Below are positions 28,964 to 38,062 of a stretch of 64,000 nt of DNA, in pieces. The stretch is from Synechococcus sp. CS-1329 (GTDB lineage Bacteria; Cyanobacteriota; Cyanobacteriia; PCC-6307; Cyanobiaceae), in the NCBI RefSeq assembly GCF_025128055.1, contig NZ_JAHLYS010000028.1, positions 1 through 64,000 on the forward strand. The letters are read 5' to 3'. A program made the translations under genes and the position numbers. Under the pieces are notes generated by a model that saw only the letters and a program-made list of their open reading frames with translations, was not told where the DNA came from and searched no databases. Position 1 is the stretch's first letter. The number at the start of each line of letters is the position of its first letter.

Positions 28964-30199
28964 ATGCGGGTGCTGCTGATCCACCAGAACTTCCCGGGCC
29001 AGTTCCGCCACCTGGCCCCGGCGCTGGTGGCGGCAGGGCACGAGGTGGTGGCCATCGGCTGCCGCCACGATCAACCCGCCCTGGCGGGACTGCGCTATTG
29101 CAGGATCGCCGCCGATGCCGACCGGGAGCTGCGCCAGGCGGGGATCGAGCGGCGCACCCTGGCCCAGCTGGCCCAGGGGCGGCGGGTGGCGGAGCAGCTG
29201 CGGCGGCTGGCGGGCGAGGGCTGGCGCCCCGATGTGGTGGCGGGGCATCCCTTCTGGGGTGATCTGCTCTTTCTCGATGATGTGTTCCCCGGGGTGCCGC
29301 TGCTGGCCCTGATGGAACTGGATCTGGCGCGGCTGCCGCCGCCCCTGGGCCAGGCGCCGGGGGCGGGGCCCGCTCTGATGCAATGGACCACGCTGCAGGC
29401 GGCCCATCGCATGGCGGCCGGCCTGAGCGCCACAGCCTTCCAGCGCCAGAGCTTTCCCCCCTGGCTGCGGCCGCGCATCGCCACGATTCATGAGGGGATC
29501 GACCTGCAGCGCTGCGCTCCCCAGCCGGCGGCACCGTTGCCCTTGCCGGGTGGCGTGTGCCTGCAGAGCGCCCAGCCGCTGATCAGTTATGTGTCGAGGC
29601 ACCTGGAGCCGCTGCGCGGCTTCGACACGTTGTTGCGCGCCCTGCCGGAGGTGCTGGCGCGGCACGCCGGCGTGCAGGTGGTGATCGTGGGCGATGAGGC
29701 GGCGGGCTACGGCCCAGCGGCGCCTGGCGGCGGCAGCTGGAAGCGGCAGCTGCTGGCGGAGCTGGGGGACCGCCTCGACCCGCGGCGGGTGCACTTCACG
29801 GGGCTGCTGCCCTACCAGCAGCTGCTGCAGGTGTTTCAGCTGAGCTGGGCGCATGTGTATCTCACGGAGCCCTACGTGCTGAGTTGGAGCCTGCTGGAGG
29901 CGATGGCCTGCGGTGCTTTGGTGGTGGGCTCCAGCACCGCGCCGGTGCAGGAGGTGATCGAGCACGGCCGCCAGGGTCTGCTGGTGCCAATGCACGATCC
30001 CGCCGCCCTGGCGGCCACGCTGCTGGAGGTGCTGAAGCGGCAGACGACCCTGGGCGCGTTGCGGCTGGCGGCCCGGCGCCGGGTGGTGGAGCGCTTCGAT
30101 CGCCGCCGCGGTGTGGCCCGGCAGATGGCGCTGCTCGCCGATCTGGCGGCCGGCCGTGACCCCTTCGCGGCGGCGGGCTCTTGCCAGGGGGCGGCATGA
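28964..30199 (+). CDS. GT4-family glycosyltransferase
   Basis: 411 aa. MRVLLIHQNFPGQFRHLAPAL is the typical start of a GT4 subgroup. The donor domain has LISYVSRHLEPLRGFDTLL near 208, VQVVIVGDEAAGYG, and a C-terminal LTEPYVLSWSLLEAMACGALVV where the E-x7-E pattern is conserved as EPYVLSWSLLE. Starts 9 bp after the HlyD gene and is ATGA-coupled to the next TPR gene, so it may share the secretion operon's transcript. Confidence 0.92.
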   Translation: MRVLLIHQNFPGQFRHLAPALVAAGHEVVAIGCRHDQPALAGLRYCRIAADADRELRQAGIERRTLAQLAQGRRVAEQLRRLAGEGWRPDVVAGHPFWGDLLFLDDVFPGVPLLALMELDLARLPPPLGQAPGAGPALMQWTTLQAAHRMAAGLSATAFQRQSFPPWLRPRIATIHEGIDLQRCAPQPAAPLPLPGGVCLQSAQPLISYVSRHLEPLRGFDTLLRALPEVLARHAGVQVVIVGDEAAGYGPAAPGGGSWKRQLLAELGDRLDPRRVHFTGLLPYQQLLQVFQLSWAHVYLTEPYVLSWSLLEAMACGALVVGSSTAPVQEVIEHGRQGLLVPMHDPAALAATLLEVLKRQTTLGALRLAARRRVVERFDRRRGVARQMALLADLAAGRDPFAAAGSCQGAA

Positions 30200-30873
30200 G
30201 CGATTCCGGTGGCGATCCACGCCAGCTGCTCTGGCAGCAGGCCCAGGCGGCCCGGGCCGCGTGCGACTGGCCCCAGCTGGAGCGGCTGCTGACGCCGCTG
30301 CTGGAGCTGGCGCCGAACCATGCGGAGCTACTCGACCTGCTGGGCCAGGCGCTGTTGATGCAGGGCAAGGCGGCCCAGGGCTGCGTGGTGCTGCAGAAGG
30401 CGCTGCTGGCGGGCAACCGCAGCTTCTGGACGCCGCACAAGCTGGGGGATGCCCACCGGGCGCTGCAGGACCCGGTGGCGGCGGTGGAGGCGTATGAGCA
30501 GGCCCTGGCCTGGGGCAGCGACAGCCCGCTCACCAGCCGCAACCTGCTGGAGGTGCTGCATGCGGGCAGCGAGGCGGCGGCGATCGAGCGGCTGGAGCGC
30601 TTGGCCGCCGCCGAGCCGCCGCCCTGGAACTGGCAGGCCCCTGCGCCCTGGCTGGAGGGGGCCTGTGCCGCGGCGCTGCGGGTGCAGGGGCCGGCCCTGG
30701 CGGCCTGGCTGCAGGGCCACGGCTGCCCCGATCCGGCGGTGCGGGCCCTGGTGTGGCGCCACCAGCTGTTCCGCCTGGATCTGGACGGCGTGCTGGCGGT
30801 GCTGGCGGACAGCAGTGATGGGCAGGAGCGGCAGCTGGCCGAGCGGCTGGCTCGGTTGCTGGATCCCGATTAG
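30196..30873 (+). CDS. TPR-like protein
   Basis: 225 aa from ATG 30196 inside an ATGA overlap with the GT4 gene. Residues 1-125 carry TPR-like helices (ELLDLLGQALLMQGKAAQG, WTPHKLGDAHRALQDPVAAV). The rest is helical, Ala/Leu-rich. It converges on the GT4 gene at 30870 with a 4 bp overlap. Probably a partner of the upstream glycosyltransferase. Confidence 0.75.
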   Translation: MSDSGGDPRQLLWQQAQAARAACDWPQLERLLTPLLELAPNHAELLDLLGQALLMQGKAAQGCVVLQKALLAGNRSFWTPHKLGDAHRALQDPVAAVEAYEQALAWGSDSPLTSRNLLEVLHAGSEAAAIERLERLAAAEPPPWNWQAPAPWLEGACAAALRVQGPALAAWLQGHGCPDPAVRALVWRHQLFRLDLDGVLAVLADSSDGQERQLAERLARLLDPD

Positions 30874-31994
30874 GCCTGGCTGAGCAGGCAGCCGAGGCGC
30901 TGGCGCACCACCGCCGCCAGCCGCTCCGTGGCCAGCCGCTCCTGCACGGCGCGACGGCCGGCAAGGGCCAGGTGGCGGTGATGGTCGCCATCGCGGGCCA
31001 GGCGCCGCAGGGCGGTGGCGGCCACCTCCAGGTGGGGTTGCGCCCAGAGCTCCCCCTGGCGGTAGTCGCCCTCGCTGCGGGCGATGGGCTCCAGGGTGTA
31101 GGGCACCAGCACGGCACTGCCGGGGGGCATGAAGTCGAGGTTGCCGGAATAGCCCGTGGCCACCACCGGCAGGGCGCCGGCCATGGCCTCGGCGAGGGTG
31201 AGGCCGAAGCCTTCGGCGCGGTGCAGGCTGAGCAGCACATCGGCGCTGGCGTAGAGCGCTTCGAGCTCCGGCAGGCTCAGGTGGCGCTCCACCAGGTGGA
31301 GGCGGGCATCGCCGGCGCAGTGGGCGCGCAGGCGGGCGCGGGCCTCGGGGAACTGCTCGGCGCTGGAGAGCTTGAGCACCAGCCGCGCCGGTGGGGCAGC
31401 ATCAGCGGGGAAGGCCAGGCGGAAGGCCTCGATGGCGCCGTAGGGGTTCTTGCGGCCTTCGGTGCTCCAGAAATCAAAGGCGAACAGGGCCGTGAAGGGC
31501 TGGCCGGGGCGACGCGGCGGTTGGGCCAGGCGGGTCATGGCCAGCCGATCGGCCCGATCCCAGTCGATCAGGTGCGGCAGGGCTGAAACGGGCACGGGGC
31601 TGCGCAGGGCCAGGGCCTGGGCCGTGAAGCTGGAGGGACACCAGAGCTGATCGAGGCCAGCGAAGCCCGCTTCCCAGCCCCAGGGAAAGGAGTCGAGTTC
31701 CCAGGCCCAGAAGCCGATGCGCAGGGGGGCCTGCAGGTGGAGCTGCCGGGCGAGGCCATCGCTCTGACGCAGCACATTGGGGTTGGTGTGGATCAGGTCG
31801 ATGGCGGCCGGCTGGAGGGCGCCGCCCGGCGGCAGGGGCTGGTCGTTGCTGTGGGTGGCCAGGGGCAGGTCGCGCCACTGCACGCGCAGGCCCGCCGCCT
31901 CCAGCGCCCGGGCGGTGCAGCGAGCCCCTTCCCCCAGCCCGAAGCCACCGCTGAGGTGACCCCAGAGATTGACGGTGAGCGCCCGTGACGACAT
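30870..31994 (-). CDS. GT4-family glycosyltransferase
   Basis: 374 aa from the ATG at 31994 (MSSRALTVNLWGHLSGGFG); a longer frame upstream has no sensible composition. GGFGLGEGARCTARALEAAG is the acceptor loop; YASADVLLSLHRAEGFGLTLAEAMAGALPV near 270 carries the E-x7-E donor motif. Lone minus-strand gene between two plus-strand genes. Starts 53 bp from the divergent TPR-GT2 gene. Confidence 0.9.
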   Translation of the reverse strand: MSSRALTVNLWGHLSGGFGLGEGARCTARALEAAGLRVQWRDLPLATHSNDQPLPPGGALQPAAIDLIHTNPNVLRQSDGLARQLHLQAPLRIGFWAWELDSFPWGWEAGFAGLDQLWCPSSFTAQALALRSPVPVSALPHLIDWDRADRLAMTRLAQPPRRPGQPFTALFAFDFWSTEGRKNPYGAIEAFRLAFPADAAPPARLVLKLSSAEQFPEARARLRAHCAGDARLHLVERHLSLPELEALYASADVLLSLHRAEGFGLTLAEAMAGALPVVATGYSGNLDFMPPGSAVLVPYTLEPIARSEGDYRQGELWAQPHLEVAATALRRLARDGDHHRHLALAGRRAVQERLATERLAAVVRQRLGCLLSQA

Positions 31995-32046
31995 CTGGTG
32001 GGAGCGATCGGGCTGATCATGGCAGCGTTCGCCCGCAGCCTGATCG

Positions 32047-33987
32047 ATGAGCGACACCGGTGAACGGGCCGGTGCGGCGCAGGCCTGGTATGGGCAGGGA
32101 GCCGCCGCGCTGAACGCCCAGCGGCCGGCGGAAGCGGAGGCGGCGCTGTGGCAGTGCCTGGCGCTGGAGCCGGAGCATGCCAGCGCCCTGCACCTGCTGG
32201 GCAAGCTGCGGGCGGAGCAGGGGCGGCCTGAGCAGGCGCTGGCCCTGCAGCGCGCCAGCCTGCGGGTTGATCCGCGCCTGGGCTGGAACGCCTTTGCGGC
32301 GGGGGAGCTGCTGGCGATGGCGGAGCGCTGGGGCGAGGCGGCCGCCGCCTTCCGGGCCGCCGCCGCCGCCCTGCCGCAGCAGGGCTGGATCGGCGTGCGG
32401 GCGCGGCAGGCCCGGGGGATGGAACTGAGCGGCCTGTTCGGTGGGCGGCGGCTGGCCGATGGCCTGCCGCCCGCGGCCTATGCGCTGTGGATCGAGCGCT
32501 TCGAGGCGGCCGGGCCGGCGGCGGCGCCCGAGCCCGGCGCTGGCCCGCCTGTGGACCTCAGCGGCTGGTGGTTCGATCTGGCCCCGGATGCCGTGCTGCG
32601 CCCCGGCGCCCAGGCCTGGCTGGCGGCCTGGCTGCAGTGCCGGCTGGCGGCGCCGCCGGATCTGCTGGTGCCCGATGAAGACCGCCTCGATGCCCAAGGC
32701 CGTCGCCACGACCCCTGGTGGAAGCCCGGCTGGGTGGCGGAGAGCTTCTGGGCCACCCCCTGGCTGGAGGGCGGCGCGATCTGGCGACGCGGCTGGCTGG
32801 AGCAGCAGGGATTGGAGCCAGCAGTGGCGGGGGAGGACCCGGAGCAGCGGCGGCTGGCGCGCTGGCGCTGGCAGCTGGCGGCGCTGGCGCGAGAGCCCCG
32901 GATCGAAAGCCTGGGGCGCATCCTGCTGCACCGGCGCCAGAACGCCGCCGACGATCCCTGCCGCAGCGAGGCCCACGGCGCTGCGCTGGCCGAGGCCCTG
33001 GCCCTGGCGGGCGAGCCGGGGGTGACGGTGACAGCGGACGCGGGCGTACGGCCAGGCCAGGCGGACCCCCCACCGGCCGGGTTCCGCCTGGCCTGGCCGC
33101 AGCCAGCCAGCCTGCGCCTGAGTGTGGTGGTGCTGAGCCGTGATCGCCCCGACCTGCTGGCCCAGTGCCTGGGCAGCGTGGAGGCCAGCCGCGGGCCGGT
33201 GCGGCTGGAGTGGCTGGTGGTGGACAACGGCTCACGGCTGGAGGCCACCGCGGCGCTGCTGCGCCACTGGCAGGAGCGGCCGGGGGCCTGCTGCCGCCGG
33301 CTGGAGATGGATGAACCGTTCCACTGGAGCCGGCTGAACAACCGCGCCGCCGCCGAGGCCCAGGGCGGGCTGCTGCTGTTCCTCAACAACGACGTGGCGG
33401 TGCCGCCGGCACTGGCGGCGGCCGGCGATGGCGGCTGGTTGAGGGCGATGGCGAGCCAGGCGCAGCGAGCGGAGATCGGCTGTGTGGGGGCGCGGCTGCT
33501 CTACCCACCGGGCAGCCCGGCGGCGGGCAGGATCCAGCACGCCGGGCTGCTGCCGGGGCTGGGGCCGGGCTGCGAGCACCCCTACCGCGGGCTGCCGGCG
33601 GCCACGGCGGTGCACCGGGGTCGGGCCGGCTGGCTGAGCGGCTGGCCGGCCGTCACCGGGGCCTGCCTGATGGTGCGGCGGCCGTTGTTCCAGGCGGTGG
33701 GCGGCTTTGAGCCGGCCCTGCCGGTGGAGGGCAATGACGTGGACTTCTGCCTGCGGCTGGGGGCCCGGGGTCTGCGCCATGTGGTGGTGCCGGAGGCCAC
33801 GCTCTGGCATGCCGAGGCGGCCAGCCGTGATGCGCTGGCCAGCGGCACCTGGGCGCCGGCGATGGCCCTGCTGCGCCAGCGCTGGCCGGCGGCGATGGCG
33901 GGCAGCGGCCCCTGGTGGCCCGCCGCCTGCGCCAACGACACGACCGACGGCCGGCCGCGGGAACTGGGCGGCCTCGAGCTCCCCTGA
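32047..33987 (+). CDS. TPR-GT2 fusion glycosyltransferase
   Basis: 646 aa. Residues 1-120 are three TPR-like units (AWYGQGAAALNAQRPAEAEA, ASALHLLGKLRAEQGRPEQA). About 150-340 is unassigned but repeats features of the GT2 fold (LLVPDEDRLDAQGRRHDPWW). The C-terminal GT2 domain (about 355-610) has LRLSVVVLSRDRPDLLAQCL, EWLVVDNGSRLEATA, the metal site LLLFLNNDVAVP and EGNDVDFCLRLGARG. O-GlcNAc-transferase-like TPR fusion is not implied; the catalytic part is GT2. Confidence 0.88.
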   Translation: MSDTGERAGAAQAWYGQGAAALNAQRPAEAEAALWQCLALEPEHASALHLLGKLRAEQGRPEQALALQRASLRVDPRLGWNAFAAGELLAMAERWGEAAAAFRAAAAALPQQGWIGVRARQARGMELSGLFGGRRLADGLPPAAYALWIERFEAAGPAAAPEPGAGPPVDLSGWWFDLAPDAVLRPGAQAWLAAWLQCRLAAPPDLLVPDEDRLDAQGRRHDPWWKPGWVAESFWATPWLEGGAIWRRGWLEQQGLEPAVAGEDPEQRRLARWRWQLAALAREPRIESLGRILLHRRQNAADDPCRSEAHGAALAEALALAGEPGVTVTADAGVRPGQADPPPAGFRLAWPQPASLRLSVVVLSRDRPDLLAQCLGSVEASRGPVRLEWLVVDNGSRLEATAALLRHWQERPGACCRRLEMDEPFHWSRLNNRAAAEAQGGLLLFLNNDVAVPPALAAAGDGGWLRAMASQAQRAEIGCVGARLLYPPGSPAAGRIQHAGLLPGLGPGCEHPYRGLPAATAVHRGRAGWLSGWPAVTGACLMVRRPLFQAVGGFEPALPVEGNDVDFCLRLGARGLRHVVVPEATLWHAEAASRDALASGTWAPAMALLRQRWPAAMAGSGPWWPAACANDTTDGRPRELGGLELP

Positions 33988-34007
33988 TGGAGAAGCCGAG
34001 TTTCAGT

Positions 34008-34712
34008 TCAGTCGCCAGCTGGCGGCTCAAGCCGATCAAGAAACAGTGAGAACTGCTCCACGCTGAGGGCCAGCTCCTCGATGGTGCTGAGCCGATCCTG
34101 GGGGCCCAGCTCGGGGCGGGCGGGCCAGAGCACCCTGGCGGCGGCGCGGCGCTCCTCGAGCTGGGCCCGATCCTCCACCGCGGCGAGGGCACGGCGGAAC
34201 AGCTGCGGCGATGGGCCGCCGGGATCCTGGGCTTCGGCCAGCTGCAGGGCCCGCTGCAGGGCTTCGCGGCTGGCGGCCATCTGGTTGATCTCCAGCTGCA
34301 GCTGGCCGATCTCGAACCAGCACCAGGGGAAGGCGGGCGCCAGGGATGCGCAGCGCTGCTGGGCCAGGAGGGCCTCAACGCGGCGGCCCATGCGCGCCAG
34401 CACACGGCCGTGGATGTGGTGGCTGTAGGCGAAATCGGCCTGGATCTGGATCGCCCGGGTGACCAGCGAGAGGGCCTGGCGCAGGTCGCCCAGCTCCAGG
34501 CAGGCCTTGCCGCCGAGGTAGGCGGCCTGGGCTTCGAGCCTGGAGCCACGGGGCAGGTGGGGCAGCTGCTCCAGCACCACGCGGCGCAGCTCGCTCCAGT
34601 GGGCCTCCTGATCCAGCAGGCCGGTGAGGGCCCGGAAGAGCGAGTCGTCGCCCGGCAGGGCCCGCAGGCCTTCGAGGAGTGTCTGCTTCTGAAGCACCGA
34701 CCGAGAAGACAC
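34008..34712 (-). CDS. TPR-like protein
   Basis: 234 aa. Helical pairs from about 55 to 165 (AQAAYLGGKACLELGDLRQA, HHIHGRVLARMGRRVEALLA, PWCWFEIGQLQLEINQMAAS) are TPR-like. No signal, membrane segment or catalytic domain. Flanked convergently by the TPR-GT2 gene and divergently by 34756-35553 with a 43 bp gap that must hold both promoters. Confidence 0.72.
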   Translation of the reverse strand: MSSRSVLQKQTLLEGLRALPGDDSLFRALTGLLDQEAHWSELRRVVLEQLPHLPRGSRLEAQAAYLGGKACLELGDLRQALSLVTRAIQIQADFAYSHHIHGRVLARMGRRVEALLAQQRCASLAPAFPWCWFEIGQLQLEINQMAASREALQRALQLAEAQDPGGPSPQLFRRALAAVEDRAQLEERRAAARVLWPARPELGPQDRLSTIEELALSVEQFSLFLDRLEPPAGD

Positions 34713-34755
34713 AGGCCATCATTCTGGGGCGCATCCTCTGCATCCAGGCCCACAG

Positions 34756-35553
34756 GTGACCCCGATGGACTCCCCTTCAGCAGGGCTCTGGCTCTACGGG
34801 TTGCCCGGCAGCGGCCTGGGGCTGCAGCGCTCGGCCGGGGCCCCAGCGCTGGAGCAGCTGGCGGCGGGTCAGGCGGGGCTGGCCCACTGGCAGGCCTGGA
34901 TTTTCTACGGGCCGCCGGATGCCGCGCTGGCGGAGCTGGTGGCCGGCAGCGGCAACGCCGCCAGTGAGCAAGACCTGCTGGATCAGTGGCAGCGGCAGAT
35001 GGCCCTGGCGGTAACGCTCAAACGCCGCGACCGGCAGCGGCTGCAGCTGGTGAACCTGGCCTTGAGCACGCCGGAGCTGGAGGCCCGGCTGCGCCAGCAG
35101 CTGCCGGAACTGGAGCTGGAGGCCCGGCGGCGACGCTCGTCTGGCGGCGGGGCGCTGCCGGCGGAGGTGCTGAACCTGAGCACCCGGGCGCTGCTGCAGA
35201 GCCGCCCGGAGCTGCTCAACGGCTACCTGGATCTGGAGGGCTGGGCCGACCGCCATGGCCGCGAGGGCGACGGCCAGCAATGGCGCCGGCCGCTGGATGC
35301 ACTGCAGCTGCTGAGTGTCCTGCGCCACTGGGACCACCACAGCGAGGCCCTGGGCGACCGCGATGAGCGGCTGGAGCAGCTGGTGCAAGACCTCAGCCGC
35401 GACCGGGAGGAGAGGGACCTGCTGGTGCGGCTGGTGCAGCAGCAGGAGCAGGAACTCGACCACTGGGTGGGTGAACACGAGCAACTGCAGCAGCTGCTGG
35501 CCCGGCTGAGCCACACCCTCCAGCGCGCCCAACAGCTGCTGACGCCGCCCTGA
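34756..35553 (+). CDS. Hypothetical protein with C-terminal coiled coil
   Basis: 265 aa from GTG 34756; ATG 34765 is equally possible. The first 60 residues include a possible nucleotide-binding-like turn LWLYGLPGSGLGLQ, but no full Walker A (no GKS/T). The middle is helical; the last 60 residues are a charged coiled coil (DLSRDREERDLLVRLVQQQE). It lies just before a sulfotransferase gene (33 bp). Function not recognised. Confidence 0.6.
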   Translation: MTPMDSPSAGLWLYGLPGSGLGLQRSAGAPALEQLAAGQAGLAHWQAWIFYGPPDAALAELVAGSGNAASEQDLLDQWQRQMALAVTLKRRDRQRLQLVNLALSTPELEARLRQQLPELELEARRRRSSGGGALPAEVLNLSTRALLQSRPELLNGYLDLEGWADRHGREGDGQQWRRPLDALQLLSVLRHWDHHSEALGDRDERLEQLVQDLSRDREERDLLVRLVQQQEQELDHWVGEHEQLQQLLARLSHTLQRAQQLLTPP

Positions 35554-35585
35554 ATTTATGCTGGAGGGCTACCAGCAGCTGTCCG

Positions 35586-36440
35586 TTGCTCGCCAACCTC
35601 CTCCACCTGCATGGGTTCAAGTGCGCGGGCACCACGTTCATCTGGTCGCTGGAGCGGGCCAGTGGCGGCAAGGTGCTCTATGTGGAATCGCCCAGTTCGG
35701 GGGCCCGGCTCGACTGGCGGCTGGTGGAGGAGCATCTGCGCGAGCAGGCGCCGCTGGCGGTCACGTCTCACTTGATCACGCTGCCGCCGCCCGGGGCGGT
35801 GGCCCGGCTGAAGGTGGCACTGCTGCGGGAGCCGATGGCGCGGATCGCCTCGGCCTATCGCTTCCAGACCGAGGTGCAGGACTCGCTTCAGCCGATGCCG
35901 TTTGCGCACTACGTTGAAGGGTTGGTGCGCTCGACGCTCTCCAATTACCAGACCCGGCACCTGTCGCCGCAGGAGGCGGTGGACTGGCAGCTGCGCAAGG
36001 GCTGGGCGGCGCGGCCGGAGCTGATCGATCTGAACCGGGAGGATCTGTTTGTGGGGCTGGTGGAGCGCTACGACGAATCGATGGTGGCGCTGGAGCACCA
36101 GCTGGAGCAGATGGGGATGCCGATGGATCTGGCTTACCCCGAAGCCAAGAACAGCACCCGCCCCGTGAGCCAGAACGGCAACGGCGATCGGCCGGAGGGT
36201 CGCCCGCAGGCGATGTTCGTGACCGAACTGGATCTCAGCCTGTATAAGCGGGCGGAGCGGCGGCTGGAGGAGCGCCTGCTGGCGGTGCCGGCTCTGGAGC
36301 AGCGCTTAGGGGCCTTCCAGCAGCGCCGCCAGGCCCTGGCCGCCAGCCCCGCCAACATCAAACTGAAGCCACAGGCGGAGTGGGTGTGCCTGCCGGTGGC
36401 GGATCTGCGCGGTGGGGAGCTGGTGAACCAGCCTGGCTGA
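35586..36440 (+). CDS. Sulfotransferase-family protein
   Basis: 284 aa from a TTG at 35586; no ATG lies before the first motif. LLHLHGFKCAGTTFIWSLE at 5-23 is the 5'-phosphosulfate loop of carbohydrate sulfotransferases, and KVALLREPMARIASAYRF near 80 is the 3'-phosphate site. Residues about 120-190 hold the acceptor region. The tail is helical. This is the third, distinct sulfotransferase in the window. It is followed by a methyltransferase gene 36 bp away, suggesting sulfate and methyl decoration of the same glycan. Confidence 0.82.
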   Translation: MLANLLHLHGFKCAGTTFIWSLERASGGKVLYVESPSSGARLDWRLVEEHLREQAPLAVTSHLITLPPPGAVARLKVALLREPMARIASAYRFQTEVQDSLQPMPFAHYVEGLVRSTLSNYQTRHLSPQEAVDWQLRKGWAARPELIDLNREDLFVGLVERYDESMVALEHQLEQMGMPMDLAYPEAKNSTRPVSQNGNGDRPEGRPQAMFVTELDLSLYKRAERRLEERLLAVPALEQRLGAFQQRRQALAASPANIKLKPQAEWVCLPVADLRGGELVNQPG

Positions 36441-36476
36441 GCCTTCGTAAGATGAGGGGACATTGGCGATCGACCG

Positions 36477-37358
36477 TTGGTGCAGGCCCCCGAGCGTCCA
36501 CAGTTGATGCCGAGCGAAGGCGTGCTCGCCCTGCACGACAGCCAACACAGCTACGCCAACTTTGAGGCCTTCCAGCCGGTTCTGGCGGAGCTGCTGCAGC
36601 AGGGGGCCCTGCTGGGCGACTGCATCCAGGTGACCCAGGCGCTGGGGATCCTGGAGCCCTTCAGCGGCGAGCACATCCCACCGGAGGCGCTCCAGATCCA
36701 GGGGCCGAACTACCGCGAATCGATCATCGGCAATGGCCTGCTGAGCCGCAACCGGGCTGTGCTGAAAGTGCTGGAGCAGGCCTACGGCAGCCTCGAGAAT
36801 CTGGCCCAGCTGGATATCTACCTGTTGGAAGCCGTCACGGGCTTTGCCCTGTGGCTGCGGCGGCAGCTGGGCGATGAACAGCTGGTATGCAGCGAATTTC
36901 TCGACGATTCAGAGCTGAATCGCAACGACATCCCCCACCAGGACCTCTGCGCCCTCACCTTCATCGATGCCAGTTTCGATCTGGTGTTGTGCAATGAACT
37001 GTTCGAGCATGTGCGCGATCTCGACCAGGCCTTCCGCGAGATCGCCCGGGTGCTCCGGCCCGGTGGCCGGCTGGTGGCCACCTGCCCGATGGCCTTTGGA
37101 CAACACGACTCGATCCTCAAGGCCCGGCACAATCCCCGCAGTGGCCGAACCGAACTGCTACGTAAGGCTGAATTCCACGGAGATCCAATCCGGCCCGAAG
37201 AGGGTTCGCTGGTGTATCGCATCCCGGGCTGGGAGCTCACCGATCAACTGCAGCAGGCCGGTTTTCAGGAGGTGGTGATTCACCACCTGGCGAGCTGGAA
37301 ACATGGAATCCTCGGCTCGGATCTGCCGGGCGTCTTGGTGATCGACGCCCAGCGCTAG
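36477..37358 (+). CDS. SAM-dependent methyltransferase (atypical motif I), intact copy
   Basis: 293 aa from TTG 36477; GTG 36480 and ATG 36507 are alternatives. A helical N-terminus precedes a class I methyltransferase core: VCSEFLDDSELNRNDIPHQD, then LTFIDASFDLVLCNELFEHV near 163 and REIARVLRPGGRLVATCPM near 188. The usual Gly-rich SAM loop is missing; YLLEAVTGFALWLRRQL stands in its place. Three relatives lie in this window: 49632-50531, 54004-54876, and a deleted copy at 52895-53291 that is nearly identical in DNA. Probably O-methylates a sugar. Two bases separate it from the next gene. Confidence 0.85.
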   Translation: MVQAPERPQLMPSEGVLALHDSQHSYANFEAFQPVLAELLQQGALLGDCIQVTQALGILEPFSGEHIPPEALQIQGPNYRESIIGNGLLSRNRAVLKVLEQAYGSLENLAQLDIYLLEAVTGFALWLRRQLGDEQLVCSEFLDDSELNRNDIPHQDLCALTFIDASFDLVLCNELFEHVRDLDQAFREIARVLRPGGRLVATCPMAFGQHDSILKARHNPRSGRTELLRKAEFHGDPIRPEEGSLVYRIPGWELTDQLQQAGFQEVVIHHLASWKHGILGSDLPGVLVIDAQR

Positions 37359-37360
37359 CG

Positions 37361-37774
37361 ATGCCCCGAGACCCGCTGGCCTGGCAACCGCTGCTGCGCC
37401 ACTGGACACGCTGCCTGGGCGAAGGCGATGCCGCCGTGGCCGAACTTGGCGACCTGTCAGCGATCGAGGGGCTGGATCTGGCGGGGCTCCTGCCGGGAGG
37501 GCCTGGCTGGGCGGATGTACAGCGCTGCCTGCGGCACGACCCGGAGGGGGCGTTTCGGCTGCTGTACTACGGCCTGGCGCTGCGGGGCCTGGTGGCGATG
37601 GCCAATGGCACGCGCTTTGAGGTGATCGTCCATCCATATTTCAGGCAGGGCTTTGTGATTCAACGGAGAAGGTCGCTCCAAAGGCGTCTACATTGGGCAC
37701 CCCGGTGGCAGCCCCGCCTGCCCGATCGTGCCAGCGTTCGAAAGAGCTTCAGCCCAGACTTGGACACGGAATGA
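37361..37774 (+). CDS. Hypothetical protein of the methyltransferase pair
   Basis: 137 aa, starting 2 bp after the methyltransferase stop. It begins MPRDPLAWQPLLRHW. Residues 1-100 look well formed and globular; from about 105 the Arg-rich tail (RRRSLQRRLHWAPRWQPRL) looks degenerate, so the gene may be 3'-truncated or frameshifted. Short fragments of the same start occur at 52831 and 53950, always next to methyltransferase genes, showing that this pair has been duplicated together. No family recognised. Confidence 0.55.
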   Translation: MPRDPLAWQPLLRHWTRCLGEGDAAVAELGDLSAIEGLDLAGLLPGGPGWADVQRCLRHDPEGAFRLLYYGLALRGLVAMANGTRFEVIVHPYFRQGFVIQRRRSLQRRLHWAPRWQPRLPDRASVRKSFSPDLDTE

Positions 37775-38062
37775 ATCAGTGTGTTTTCGGGCCCATACGA
37801 TTTCCCACCTCTACAAGGCCTGCCATGGGGCGGACCAGGAGCTCTCCGGGGGGAACGTGATGGCAGAGAGAGACGCTGAATTCCAGGGGAATGGATCCCC
37901 TGCAGATGGCGGGAACCACCACCAAGGGCAGAGCCCTCCCGTAAGAGGCACCCTTCACATCCTCGGAGATCAGTCAGAATTTTGCTTTGGATCTCGATGC
38001 GATAGCCGTGACCTGGCACGTCCGCGACCAGATTGAGCAAACCTGCTGTGGCTGCTGAAGAG
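37775..38062. other. Intergenic region before the FkbM gene
   Basis: 288 bp with no convincing gene on either strand. A possible short leader extends the FkbM gene back to a TTG at 38033. No promoter hexamers, terminator or repeat stand out. Confidence 0.5.

Noticed and set aside
27824-30220. A 798-codon minus-strand open frame opposite hlyD and the GT4 gene
   Set aside because: It spans two real genes on the other strand and has no recognisable protein features.
34792-34836. P-loop NTPase reading of the start of 34756-35553
   Set aside because: GLPGSGLGLQ looks like a Walker A but lacks the GK(S/T) lysine, and no Walker B follows.
37728-38036. Plus-strand open frame of about 100 codons before the FkbM gene
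   Set aside because: It overlaps the end of 37361-37774 in another frame and its product is of mixed composition without similarity to anything recognised.
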